DNA of 64,000 nt from Falsirhodobacter flavus (GCA_029846755.1 JARWBI010000001.1:248001-312000); one strand, 5' to 3'; shown: positions 55,766-64,000, numbered from the stretch's first letter. The notes: generated by a model from the letters alone, not told the origin. Translations and numbers: made by a program.

Positions 55766-57745
55766 TCAGCCGATACGGCCGCCGCCCTGCTTGGTGATGG
55801 CGACGACGGCGGGGCGCACCGGCATCGCATCGTCGAAGTCCGGCCAGCGGGTCGACAGATCCTCGTAATAGGACGGGCGGCCATGGCCTTCCCAATCGTC
55901 GCCGCCATCGCCCGGATGCTGGACCGCGACGAACATGGTGGTCATGTCCTCGGTCGGGCAGGGGCCGCACATCTCGCCGCCGACCGGCACGCGGTAGAAC
56001 AGGCGCGAGGTGCCGCGTGCGTCGCCCTCGGTGTCCACGGCCCAGAGGCCATCCGTGCGGCCCGTGGCCTCCATGCTGTTGCCGTCGGTCGAAACCCACA
56101 GGCGGCCATCGGCGTCGATGGCGGCGTTGTCGGGCATGCCGAACCAGCCGTTCTTCGTCGTCTCGGTCGAGAAGGTCGCGCCAACCTCGGCCACCGAGGG
56201 ATCACCGCATTGCAGCAGGATTTCCCACTGGCCCGAGGTCGCCGTGAAATCGCCGTCGGCTTCCAGAATCTCGACGATATGGCCGAAGGCGTTCTTGACG
56301 CGCGGGTTGGCGGCGTTCGCCTCCTCGCGGCGGGTGTTGTTGGTCAGCATGACATAGGCGCGCCCCGTCGCCGGATTCGGCTGGATGTCCTCGGGGCGGT
56401 CCATCGGCGTCGCTTCCAGAAGGTCGGCGGCGCGGCGGGTTTCGATCAGCACGTCGGCCTGCGATGCAAAGCCGTTCGCCTCGGTCAGCGGGCCGGTCCC
56501 GTGAACCAGCGGCAGCCAGACCATCGAGCCGTCCTCGTCGAAGCGCGCGACATAGAGCGTGCCTTCGTCCAGCAGGTCCATGTTCGCGGCGCGGTCGTCC
56601 GGGTTGAACGCGTTGGCGGTCACGAACTTGTAGACGTAGTCGAAGCGTTCGTCGTCGCCCAGATAGAAGACGACGCGGCCATCCTTGGCGACGACGCTTT
56701 CCGCTCCCTCATGCTTGAAGCGGCCCAGCGCAGTGCGCTTCTTGGGGATCGAGTTCGGATCGTTCACGTCCACCTCGACCACCCAGCCGAAGCGGTTCGG
56801 CTCGTTCGGCTCTTTCGCCAGATCGAAGCGGTCGTGGAAGCGGCCCCACTGGTAATCGCCCGCCGGAATGCCCAGACGTTCGTAGTTCGCAGCCTCGGGG
56901 TGATCCGCCGGAAGCTCGCCCATGAAATAGCCGTGGATGTTCTCCTCGGCCATGATGTAGGTGCCCCAGGGCGTCACGCCGCCGGCGCAGTTGTTGAAAG
57001 TGCCATAGACGGTGCGGCCTTCGGCATCGGCCGAGGTCTTCACGCGGTCATGACCGGCGACGGGACCGGACAGCTGCATCTGAGTCTTGACCGTGATGCG
57101 GCGGTTCAGCGCGCCCTCCAGCACCGGGGTCCATTTGCCGTCGACCTTGCGGATCTCGATCACGGTGCCGCCATGGGCCGCCATTTCGATGTTCACGCGA
57201 TCTTCGGTGGCGTCGGCCACGGTGATCTCGCCTTCGGCGATGGTCACGATGCCGGGGAACATCAGATGTTCGTTGGTGTATTCGTGGTTCACGACCAGCA
57301 GGCCGTGATCGTCCGCGCCGTCCAGCGGGATGAAGCCGACGAAGTCGTTGTTGTAGCCGAACTGGCGTTCCTGCGCGGCTTCGGTCTGGGCGGTCGGATC
57401 GAATTCGGGCGCGTCGGCAAAGACCTTGTCGCCCCAACGCAGCAGCACGTCGGCGTCATAACCTTCGGCGACGTGGTGGTCGGCATCGACGCCGGCCTCG
57501 ACCTCGGGGAAGTTGAAGACGGAACCCGTAGCAGCGCGCGCCTCGTCGGCGGCCAGCAGCGCGATGGGCGAGACGGTGGCCGCGATCGCAGCCGTCGCCA
57601 TCGAGCCCTTCAGGAACCCGCGACGCGAAAAGCGGGCGGCGATGATATCGCCCATCGTGCGGTTGGCGGTCGGGTTCAGGCCCGGGCCATCGGCTTCTTC
57701 CAGTTTGGAGGTGCGGAAGATCTGGCTTTGGCTGCGTTCGTTCAT
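55766..57745 (-). CDS. phoX: PhoX-family alkaline phosphatase, Tat-exported
   Basis: Periplasmic phosphatase that releases phosphate from organic phosphoesters; PhoX enzymes contain iron and calcium. 659 residues with a twin-arginine signal (SRRGFLKGSMATAAIAATVSPIALLA, about residues 40-65), so it is folded with its metals before export. Body motifs include NHEYTNEHLMFPG, NNCAGGVTPWGTYIMAEEN, GRFKHEGAESVVAKDGRVVFYLGDDERFDYVYKF and the end CGPCPTEDMTTMFVAVQHPG. It lies 56 nt behind asbF and has a candidate Pho box upstream. Confidence 0.95.
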   Translation of the reverse strand: MNERSQSQIFRTSKLEEADGPGLNPTANRTMGDIIAARFSRRGFLKGSMATAAIAATVSPIALLAADEARAATGSVFNFPEVEAGVDADHHVAEGYDADVLLRWGDKVFADAPEFDPTAQTEAAQERQFGYNNDFVGFIPLDGADDHGLLVVNHEYTNEHLMFPGIVTIAEGEITVADATEDRVNIEMAAHGGTVIEIRKVDGKWTPVLEGALNRRITVKTQMQLSGPVAGHDRVKTSADAEGRTVYGTFNNCAGGVTPWGTYIMAEENIHGYFMGELPADHPEAANYERLGIPAGDYQWGRFHDRFDLAKEPNEPNRFGWVVEVDVNDPNSIPKKRTALGRFKHEGAESVVAKDGRVVFYLGDDERFDYVYKFVTANAFNPDDRAANMDLLDEGTLYVARFDEDGSMVWLPLVHGTGPLTEANGFASQADVLIETRRAADLLEATPMDRPEDIQPNPATGRAYVMLTNNTRREEANAANPRVKNAFGHIVEILEADGDFTATSGQWEILLQCGDPSVAEVGATFSTETTKNGWFGMPDNAAIDADGRLWVSTDGNSMEATGRTDGLWAVDTEGDARGTSRLFYRVPVGGEMCGPCPTEDMTTMFVAVQHPGDGGDDWEGHGRPSYYEDLSTRWPDFDDAMPVRPAVVAITKQGGGRIG

Positions 57746-57794
57746 GGTCGTCCCCTGGCAGGAATGCTTGGTGGCGACCGGGTAGCGCGTTTAT

Positions 57795-57812
57795 GTGACG
57801 ATCAGGCGACAG
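57795..57812 (-). promoter_or_regulatory. Candidate Pho box before phoX
   Basis: On the minus strand CTGTCGC, four bases, TCGTCAC: two 7-bp half-sites with the 11-bp period of PhoB-binding direct repeats, 50 nt before the phoX ATG. It overlaps the last codons of asbF. Half-sites differ from the CTGTCAT consensus at one or two positions each. Confidence 0.45.
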
Positions 57813-58593
57813 CAGGGCGCGCGCGCAGTCGGTGAATGCGTGAAAGATCGACCCGCATCGCCGCGCCGGGCTCCGGGCCGAACCATTCCAAGGACGCATC
57901 GCCCCCCGGAATCGCATCGAGGATCGCGGCGTAGTCCAGCGCCCCTTCGAACAGCGGGCAGATACCGTCGCGCCTGCCTTGGGGATCGTGGATGTTGCCC
58001 GCGTCGAACACGCCAAGGCGGTCCCGCGCCGTCACCGTCTTCAGATGGTAATGCAGGATATGCGGGCGCAAGGCGGCCTCGGCCTCGATCGGGTCGGCCC
58101 CGGATTCCCAGACATGCAGCACGTCGAAATTGAGCCCGAGCGCCGGGTGATCGGCATCCTCCAGCAGGCGCAGCGCCATGTCGGGGTTGTCGGCCATCGT
58201 GTGGGGATGGATCTCCACCGCGATGTTCAGCCCGTGATCCTGTGCGATGTCCGCCGCCACGTGCAGATCGCGCAGGATGGCGGGGCGGTGTTCGGGCTGG
58301 TCCGATCCGACATTGCCTGCGAACAGGCGCAGCCGTTTCGCGCCCCATGCGCGGGTCAGGGCGCAGACCTCGCGCGCGCCCGTCGCATCGAACCCATCGC
58401 CCAGCGGCAGATAGGCCGCCAGCATCGGCACGCGGGGGCGGCGGGGCAGGTCGGCCCATGCGTCGATCATCCGGCGGGCATGGGGCAGCCAGATCTCCAG
58501 CCCGTCGAAGCCGTGGGCCAGGGTGTACTCCGCCAGCCCGGCGGCGGTGACGTCCATGTGGCGGAAAGCTACGGAACAGGCGTTGATCCTCAT
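57802..58593 (-). CDS. asbF: 3-dehydroshikimate dehydratase, AsbF-like
   Basis: Makes 3,4-dihydroxybenzoate, the catechol part of petrobactin, from 3-dehydroshikimate. The 263-residue TIM barrel of the xylose-isomerase/AP-endonuclease-2 type shows the metal-ligand segments VEIHPHTMADN, LNFDVLHVWESG, HYHLKTV and LEWFGPE, as in AsbF. Such barrels also include sugar epimerases; the assignment rests on the neighbours (AsbD-E and AsbC fusions, two NIS synthetases) as much as on sequence. The ATG 58593 overlaps the stop of the asbDE gene (ATGA). Last gene of the operon. Confidence 0.85.
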   Translation of the reverse strand: MRINACSVAFRHMDVTAAGLAEYTLAHGFDGLEIWLPHARRMIDAWADLPRRPRVPMLAAYLPLGDGFDATGAREVCALTRAWGAKRLRLFAGNVGSDQPEHRPAILRDLHVAADIAQDHGLNIAVEIHPHTMADNPDMALRLLEDADHPALGLNFDVLHVWESGADPIEAEAALRPHILHYHLKTVTARDRLGVFDAGNIHDPQGRRDGICPLFEGALDYAAILDAIPGGDASLEWFGPEPGAAMRVDLSRIHRLRARPAVA

Positions 58594-59804
58594 TGGGCGC
58601 TCCATCGGTCGAACCATTGCTTCAGCGTCTCTTTGATCCCGCGCTCCAGCCCGCGCAGGCGGTCAAGCTCGGTGCGGGCGGCGGCAAGTTCGGCCGCATC
58701 GCCATTGCGCGAAAAGGCCGCGGCGTGGCGCTGGACCGTGCCGAAGCCGCCATGCAGGGCAGCGATCCGGTCGCAGCATTCCTCGAACGCGTCCCAATCC
58801 TCGCCCTCGATATCGCCGAAGATCGCCAGCGCGTGTTCATAGGCGTATTTGCGGATGGCGATGACCGGCAGCTCGCGCAGGGCGGATTCCAGATGGTCGG
58901 GCGCGGCGGCGTGCGCGTCGAGGATGCGCGCGACGGCATCGATCAGCGGCAGGTCGTCGCAAAGCGTCGCGTGATAGATGGCGGCAATGTCCCTGCGCGA
59001 GGGGGCGTGGATCCCGGCATCGTCGAAGACGAACCCGCCCGCCACCGTGTCGCGCAGGAAACCGCGGCGGATGTCGGCTGCGGGCAGGGTGCCTTCCCAG
59101 CGGAAATCGGGATCGCGCATCAGCCAGGTGGCGGGATCGTCCGTCGGCTGCACCAGCGCGTAATGGGGGAACGGGTCCTGCGCGAACTTGTTCTCGCGCT
59201 GCGGCAGCAGGAACAGGTCCACCATCGGCATGATGTAGCGTCCGGGGCGCCAATCCGCGATCAGGCGGTCCAGCGCAGCAAGGTTGGCCTGCTTGCCCGC
59301 CGCATCGTCATACCAGCGCGTGACCTTCAGCCCGAACAGCCGGTCCGCCCATTCCACATAGAAGCCGTGGTCGATCCCGGCGGAATGATAGGACAGGCGG
59401 TGCTGGTCATCGACCACCACCTGCCCGTCCCAAAGGCCGATATACAGCGCGCGGTGGTCGATCCCGCGATCCTTCACCGCAAGGCAGAAGGACGACACGA
59501 CGCAATGGACCTTGATGTCGATAGGCTCCTCCGCCACCGGGACGATCCCGGCCAGCAGGTTCGCCATCGCGGCCACGGTCATGTTCGGCGCCTGATCGAA
59601 GGCGGATTCGGGCATCGGCAAGCCCGCATCCTCAAGGTTCAACATAAGCGTCATCAGCGAAACGGAATCGAGCCCGAGGTCGATGCCGAGCCGCGCATCG
59701 GGGCCGAACGCCTCCATCCGCGGGCAGGCCATGGGGCCTGCAAGAATGGCGCGGATGGTTTCGGTCGCGTGTTCCGGGCTGGGCAGGGGGCGAGGGCTGT
59801 TCAT
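58590..59804 (-). CDS. Fused aryl carrier protein and AsbE-like condensing protein
   Basis: A 404-residue fusion. Residues 1-90 form an acyl carrier domain with the phosphopantetheine serine, Ser47, in LGLDSVSLM; equivalent to AsbD. Residues about 95-404 match the AsbE type, which transfers 3,4-dihydroxybenzoate from the carrier to spermidine: DIKVHCVVSSFCLAVKDRGIDHRALYIGLWDG, MPMVDLFLLPQRENKFAQDPFPHYALVQ, and EECCDRIAALHGGFGTVQRHA near the end. AsbD and AsbE are separate proteins in Bacillus. The gene overlaps its neighbours at both ends by 4 nt. Confidence 0.82.
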   Translation of the reverse strand: MNSPRPLPSPEHATETIRAILAGPMACPRMEAFGPDARLGIDLGLDSVSLMTLMLNLEDAGLPMPESAFDQAPNMTVAAMANLLAGIVPVAEEPIDIKVHCVVSSFCLAVKDRGIDHRALYIGLWDGQVVVDDQHRLSYHSAGIDHGFYVEWADRLFGLKVTRWYDDAAGKQANLAALDRLIADWRPGRYIMPMVDLFLLPQRENKFAQDPFPHYALVQPTDDPATWLMRDPDFRWEGTLPAADIRRGFLRDTVAGGFVFDDAGIHAPSRRDIAAIYHATLCDDLPLIDAVARILDAHAAAPDHLESALRELPVIAIRKYAYEHALAIFGDIEGEDWDAFEECCDRIAALHGGFGTVQRHAAAFSRNGDAAELAAARTELDRLRGLERGIKETLKQWFDRWSAQ

Positions 59805-62413
59805 GCTGTGGCCCCTTCGGTCAGCATCCGGCGCGAGACCTTGCCCCCCGGCCCGCGCGGCAAGGCGGGCATTGGGATCAGCCGCACTGGACGCTGGCGC
59901 GGCGACAGGTTGGCGGCAAGAAAGGCGTCCAGATCCTCGGGCGTGGCCGTGCCGGTGAAGGCCAACGCGGGGCGTTGGTTGGATACCGGGTCGGGCAGGG
60001 CGAAGGCGACGGCGTCGGTGATGCCGGGGGCAGTCATGGCGACGCGCTCGATTTCGGCCGGATAGACGTTGATGCCCGCGACGTCGATCACCTCGGCCGC
60101 GCGTCCGGCGAAGATCAGGTGGCCGCGCGCGTCTATGGTGCCCAGATCGCCCGTGGGGATGCCGTCGATGGTGACGGGGCCGGGGGCGTCGGTTCCGGCC
60201 AGCACCCGCACATGCGGCAAGGGCGCGCCCATATCCTCGGGGCAGGCGGGGGTGTCGGTCAGCGCGACGCAGCCCTTTTCCGAGCAGCCGTATTGCTGGA
60301 ACACGCCCTGCGCCGCGCCCTTGATCGTGTCGAACCACGGCTGCGGTAGCACGGTCCCCGAGGTCATCACATGCGCGGGCAGCCCGCCCGCACCCGCCAG
60401 CCGCGCCAGCACATGCAGCAGCGTCGGCGCGGCATAGAGCAGCGGGTTATCGACCGCCGCAAGCTGGCGCAGGATGGTCTTGGGGTTGGCGCTGTCCAGC
60501 ACCACCGGGACGCGGCCCCGGCCAAGGCCCACCATCACCCCCGCGATCAGCCCATAGGAATGGGTGACGGGCGCGGCGATGACGGGGGTGAAGTCGTTGG
60601 GGAAGTGGCGGATATAGGCGTTCACCTCCGTCTCGATCTCGGCCCATGTTCGGGCGATGACCTTGGGCGCGCCGGTGGTGCCCGAGCTCATCTGGATCAG
60701 AACGCCGGGGCCTTCGCTGTCCGGGCCGATGGGTTCGGCGTTGAACAAGGTGCATCCGGCGCGGCGGGCAAGGTCCAGCGCCTGATCGCGCGGCGTTTCG
60801 GGGTGGATGGGATAGCAGGACGCCCCCGCCGCCCGCAGACGCAGCACCTGCGCCAGATATTCCGCCTTGTCGGTCATGTGCAGCGCAACGCGCGTCCGCG
60901 CCGGATCGCGCCCCGCCAGCAGGTCGGGCAGGGTCAGCGCGGCGGGGTCCACGAGGCGGTCGTCGATCTTGAATTGGGGCACGGGGTCTGCCTTTGCGAT
61001 GGGGTTGGGTGCCGGATGGCAGGGGGTGCCGGGGGCGCGCAGAACGCGCGCGGCCAGCCTTTCGGCGGGCACCACGGCTTCGGTCGGGGGATCGGTCAGC
61101 GCGGCGCGGACGGCCTGCCAGAAGCGGCTTTCCGGCAGGATGCCGCGCCGATGCAGAAGGTCCGCCAGTTCCGACAGGACATGGACGAACAGGCAGTCCA
61201 GCACCAGTTCGCGGATGTCGGACACCTGTGCCATGCGGTGATATTCGCCATCCGGCGCGGCGGCGAAACGTGGGTCGATGGCGGCAAGGTCGGGCGCGGG
61301 ACGCGACAGCGCGGATGGAACGTATTCGAGGCTTTCGTGGAAATCCCGCGCGATCAGGCGGGTGGGCCAGCCATCCTCGTGCTGGATCAGCAGGTTCTGG
61401 CCATGCGCCTCGATCCCGATGCCGTGGCGGGTCAGAAGCCGCCAGACCGGGGCCACGACCACGCGCAGGTATTGCGCCAGCCAGCGTTCGGTGCCGTGCC
61501 GCGCCAGCCATGGCGCGATCAGGGGCGTGCCGTCGGCTTCGGTCATCGACAGCGCGTTCAGGGGGATGGCATCCTCGGGCGGGGCTTCGCGCAGGATTGC
61601 GGCAAGGCGGCCACCCAGCGCGGGGGCGATCACCGCGCCATGTTCGCGCAGCACGGTGATCGGGATGCCGGCGTCCGAAGCGACCACCCCCGCCAGCCAG
61701 TCCGAGACGGCAGGCGCAACAAGAACCGACCAATCCGCGATGTCGCGCACCGAACTGGTGATGCCGACGCCCAGAGACAGTTTCACATGGTCGCCCTGCG
61801 CCGGGGCCACCGTGCGCAGCGACTGCGTCGCGCGGTATTCGCCCCCAGTCGTCGCGGTGATGCGCCCCGAGGCGATCCAGCCCGCCACGACCGGATCAAG
61901 CGACAGTTGCCGCCATTGCCACGGATGGACGGGCAGGCCGAACGCCGTTCCGGTCGCGCGGATCAGCGCGGGGTCGGCCTTCAGCCAGACCAGCGGAAAG
62001 CTCGCGCCGCCCTCCGGCCCGAAGGCGGCATTGTCGGCATCCGTGAATCCGAGGCGGGATTTGAAGCAGGGGTGATAGGGATGCCCCTCGATCAGCGCGG
62101 ATTCGAGGTCGGCCCCCCGCAGCAACAGGCGGTTCGGGCGCACCGGACCCGCCGCGCGCAGGAAATGCGCGGTGCGGGCAAGGCTGTTCGTCATTGCGGC
62201 GGTGTCATGCCCCTCGGCCGCCAGCGCCAGCAGCAGGTCCGCCAGCGTCACGTCCGGATCTCCCAGCAGCCGCACCCGACCGAAACCGCCGATCCGGTGC
62301 GGCGCGCGGATGTGCAGCCCGCCGACGCGCCAGCCGCCGGGGGCGGGGGTCAGCAAACGCTCGAAGGCCAGCGCCTCGACCAGCTGGCGCAGAACGCGGG
62401 TTTCAGGCGACAT
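59801..62413 (-). CDS. Fused NIS siderophore synthetase and aryl-AMP ligase (AsbB/A-AsbC type)
   Basis: An 870-residue fusion. Residues about 1-465 are an IucA/IucC NIS synthetase: HPYHPCFKSRLGF, VHPWQW, TQSLRTVAPAQGDHVKLSLGVGITSSVRD, EAHGQNLLI and ARDFHESLEY. After a Pro-rich linker (about 465-480) comes an adenylate-forming ligase: QMSSGTTGAPKVIAR (A3, near 575), YGCSEKGC (A5), GDLG..GHLIFAGR (A7/A8) and PRGPGGKVSRR (A10 lysine near 857); equivalent to AsbC, which loads dihydroxybenzoate on the carrier. Start 62413 (MSPETRV) is preferred; an ATG at 62431 is possible. Overlaps the upstream gene by 11 nt. Confidence 0.88.
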   Translation of the reverse strand: MSPETRVLRQLVEALAFERLLTPAPGGWRVGGLHIRAPHRIGGFGRVRLLGDPDVTLADLLLALAAEGHDTAAMTNSLARTAHFLRAAGPVRPNRLLLRGADLESALIEGHPYHPCFKSRLGFTDADNAAFGPEGGASFPLVWLKADPALIRATGTAFGLPVHPWQWRQLSLDPVVAGWIASGRITATTGGEYRATQSLRTVAPAQGDHVKLSLGVGITSSVRDIADWSVLVAPAVSDWLAGVVASDAGIPITVLREHGAVIAPALGGRLAAILREAPPEDAIPLNALSMTEADGTPLIAPWLARHGTERWLAQYLRVVVAPVWRLLTRHGIGIEAHGQNLLIQHEDGWPTRLIARDFHESLEYVPSALSRPAPDLAAIDPRFAAAPDGEYHRMAQVSDIRELVLDCLFVHVLSELADLLHRRGILPESRFWQAVRAALTDPPTEAVVPAERLAARVLRAPGTPCHPAPNPIAKADPVPQFKIDDRLVDPAALTLPDLLAGRDPARTRVALHMTDKAEYLAQVLRLRAAGASCYPIHPETPRDQALDLARRAGCTLFNAEPIGPDSEGPGVLIQMSSGTTGAPKVIARTWAEIETEVNAYIRHFPNDFTPVIAAPVTHSYGLIAGVMVGLGRGRVPVVLDSANPKTILRQLAAVDNPLLYAAPTLLHVLARLAGAGGLPAHVMTSGTVLPQPWFDTIKGAAQGVFQQYGCSEKGCVALTDTPACPEDMGAPLPHVRVLAGTDAPGPVTIDGIPTGDLGTIDARGHLIFAGRAAEVIDVAGINVYPAEIERVAMTAPGITDAVAFALPDPVSNQRPALAFTGTATPEDLDAFLAANLSPRQRPVRLIPMPALPRGPGGKVSRRMLTEGATA

Positions 62414-64000
62414 GGCGCAGCCCCGCGGCATGGGACGGGATCGGGTTCGGCACCTGGATGTAGGGGGCGCGTTCGCCCGGAATGTGCAGCTCGTCCACGC
62501 CGGTCAGCTGGGTCAGCATGTTGCCCTTGGCTGGAAGGTGCGGCACGCGCAGCCAGTCCGCCGCCAGCCGCCCGCCATGCCCCGGCAGCGCGGTCAGCCT
62601 GCCCAGACGCGCCGCCAGCATCGACAGCGCTTCGGGTTCCGGCAGCAGACCATCGGCATCCATGCGGTGGATCACGCCGAAGATCTGGTTGACCAGCAGG
62701 GTATAGCCCAGCGCGGCCTCCGCCTCGGCCCTTGGATAGACCAGATGCGGGATGGCGCGCATTTCGGGCGTGGCGCGGGCGGCGTCGATATAGAAGCCTT
62801 GATTGTCGCGCAGATCGGCGCGGGTCGGCAATCCGTGGGTCAGGTCCAGCAGCACGTTCTGCTGATGCGCCTCGAACGCGATGCCGGTTGCGTCATACAT
62901 CGCAAGCATCGGGTCCAGCGCCACGTCCAGATAAGCAGCGAACCACCGGGCCGCATCATGCCCCGCCATCACCTGCGCCAGAAGGCTGGCGCGGCCCGGC
63001 AGGCCCGGCTGGACCAGACCTGCCACCTGCATCACGCGCCCGCCGCGCCAAGGGTTTTCGCGGAAGATCAGCTCGAACCCGCTTTCATTTTGCCGGGGCA
63101 GGCGCAGGGTCAGCCATGCCGGGTCGGTCACGAAGCGGATCGGCCCGAAGGAAGGCAGCGCCTTCAGGTGCCGCGCCATCGCCTCGCCCGCCAGAAGTTC
63201 GTGCCGCTTGTTCACCCGTTCGGAATTGGTCACGCGCACGGGGATCGAGGCCTTCACCATCCAGTCGCAATCGGGCGACCAGAGCGTGCGGACGGACGAG
63301 GTTGCATACCAATCCGGCCCCATCGGCCCCAGATCGCGAATCGCCCCCGCCGCGAAAAGGGCCGCGATTTCGGGGCGCCGGCGCAGACGGTCCAGCGTCA
63401 GAGGATGGGCCGGGACCAGCCGCCGACCCATGCCGGGATCGCCGTCGAAGCCGGGCAGCGTCACCTCGGGGCCGCCAGCCTCGACCAGCCCGGCGGCGAC
63501 GGACAGGCCGTGCAGGCGCATCCTGCCGCGCCAGTCGGGGGTCATGCTGCGTTCCTCGGCATCCGTCATGCCGCCCAGCGCCTTGGGCGAAGGGTGCATC
63601 CAGTGGCCAAAGATCACGGCCTGTTCGGCCGCAAGGAAATCGGGCGTGTCGGGCGGCTCGGCCAGACGGGCGGCGGCGATGGCCTCGATCCGCGCGCGGC
63701 TGTGTTCCACGCGCTCCGCCAGCGCGGGTCCGGTCGCGGGCCAGTTGCCGCGCAGATGTGCGACCAGCAGCTCCAGCGCCTCGGCATGGGTCAGCGAGCG
63801 GCTGCCTGCGGTGGTGACATGGGCCAGCGCCGCGATGGGCGGCAGCCCCGTCAGCGATGTGCGCTCGGGGCTCATTTCCAGCCACCCGTCATGGAGGGGG
63901 ATGCGCCAGGGGTTTGAATTGCCGGGGATCCGGTCGATCTCGCGCGCCCGGCAGATCAGCAGGGCAGACAGGGCGGCACGGTCGGCGGCGGATCCGGCGG
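62403..64000 (-). CDS. NIS siderophore synthetase (IucA/IucC family, AsbA/B-like), 5' end beyond window
   Basis: ATP-dependent condensation of citrate with a polyamine or its conjugate. At least 531 residues, open to the right edge. The in-frame ATG at 63875 is internal: upstream codons give AALSALLICRAREIDRIPGNSNPWRIPLHDGWLEM, which matches the N-terminal LLNALxRE-type helix of the family, so the true start is past 64000. Motifs: HWMHPSPKALGGM, VPAHPLTLDRL, YATSSVRTLWSPDCDWMVKASI, EAHQQNVLLDL, RDNQGFYID. It is the first NIS synthetase seen of the operon and overlaps the fused NIS-ligase gene. Confidence 0.9.
   Translation of the reverse strand, partial: AGSAADRAALSALLICRAREIDRIPGNSNPWRIPLHDGWLEMSPERTSLTGLPPIAALAHVTTAGSRSLTHAEALELLVAHLRGNWPATGPALAERVEHSRARIEAIAAARLAEPPDTPDFLAAEQAVIFGHWMHPSPKALGGMTDAEERSMTPDWRGRMRLHGLSVAAGLVEAGGPEVTLPGFDGDPGMGRRLVPAHPLTLDRLRRRPEIAALFAAGAIRDLGPMGPDWYATSSVRTLWSPDCDWMVKASIPVRVTNSERVNKRHELLAGEAMARHLKALPSFGPIRFVTDPAWLTLRLPRQNESGFELIFRENPWRGGRVMQVAGLVQPGLPGRASLLAQVMAGHDAARWFAAYLDVALDPMLAMYDATGIAFEAHQQNVLLDLTHGLPTRADLRDNQGFYIDAARATPEMRAIPHLVYPRAEAEAALGYTLLVNQIFGVIHRMDADGLLPEPEALSMLAARLGRLTALPGHGGRLAADWLRVPHLPAKGNMLTQLTGVDELHIPGERAPYIQVPNPIPSHAAGLRHVA

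Noticed and set aside
55586-57835. 749-codon plus-strand frame opposite phoX and part of holB
   Set aside because: Antisense shadow; no motifs, while phoX has a Tat signal and family segments.
60371-62692. 773-codon plus-strand frame opposite the NIS-ligase fusion
   Set aside because: Antisense shadow with biased composition; both domains on the minus strand are intact.
63875-63877. ATG at 63875 as the start of the right-edge NIS synthetase
   Set aside because: The frame stays open to the edge and the upstream codons match the family's N-terminal helix, so this methionine is internal.

Overview
The window is GC-rich, densely coded chromosomal DNA from an alphaproteobacterium of the order Rhodobacterales, most likely near Paracoccus/Rhodobacter. 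The evidence is a cytochrome aa3 subunit I that closely resembles what I know of the Paracoccus protein, FolE2 instead of FolE, a SAM-II riboswitch in front of metZ, and the gene order alr-mlaE-mlaF-radA-cvpA-purF-SDR. No plasmid, insertion sequence, integrase, rRNA or CRISPR array was seen. Genes are separated by short gaps and many overlap by 1-11 nt; no stretch longer than 300 nt lacks a gene.

Region 1 (1-17.6 kb) is housekeeping. A long minus-strand series runs ptsP, alr, mlaE, mlaF, radA, cvpA, purF and a cut-off SDR, with lysC and purD upstream. It is followed by xseA, ftsY, an EamA transporter, yciB, a GST and a hydrolase. Region 2 (17.6-34.5 kb) is mostly plus-strand: SAM-II riboswitch-metZ, folE2, trkH, a trypsin-fold protein without its catalytic triad (minus strand), glyQ and glyS with neighbours, a PPDK-like protein with a degraded ATP-grasp half, a SleB-type hydrolase, and folB-folP-glmM. 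Region 3 (34.5-45.6 kb) has ilvC beside two overlapping Lrp/AsnC genes, a UbiH-type monooxygenase, a HAD phosphatase, a GntR regulator, a c-di-GMP-type glycosyltransferase with a CtrA-like site, carA, yqeY, ctaD, lipB and tRNA-Leu(GAG).

Region 4 (46.1-47.7 kb) is a compact phage-type lysis cassette with no other phage genes around it: a holin-like protein, a 29-residue membrane ORF, an N-acetylmuramidase endolysin, an inner-membrane spanin and a nested lipoprotein spanin. It could be a domesticated lysis module, possibly serving a gene transfer agent. Region 5 (47.8-55.7 kb) has a polyamine-type ABC transporter, then an AEC permease, a PhnP-like hydrolase, tatD and holB.

Region 6 (55.8 kb to the right edge) is a minus-strand siderophore operon of the petrobactin (asb) type in which two pairs of normally separate genes are fused: NIS synthetase with aryl-AMP ligase (AsbB/A-AsbC) and carrier protein with AsbE (AsbD-AsbE). 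A second NIS synthetase runs off the window, and asbF (3-dehydroshikimate dehydratase) closes the operon. Directly behind it is phoX, with a candidate Pho box overlapping the end of asbF. This fused operon and the isolated lysis cassette are the two most interesting systems here.
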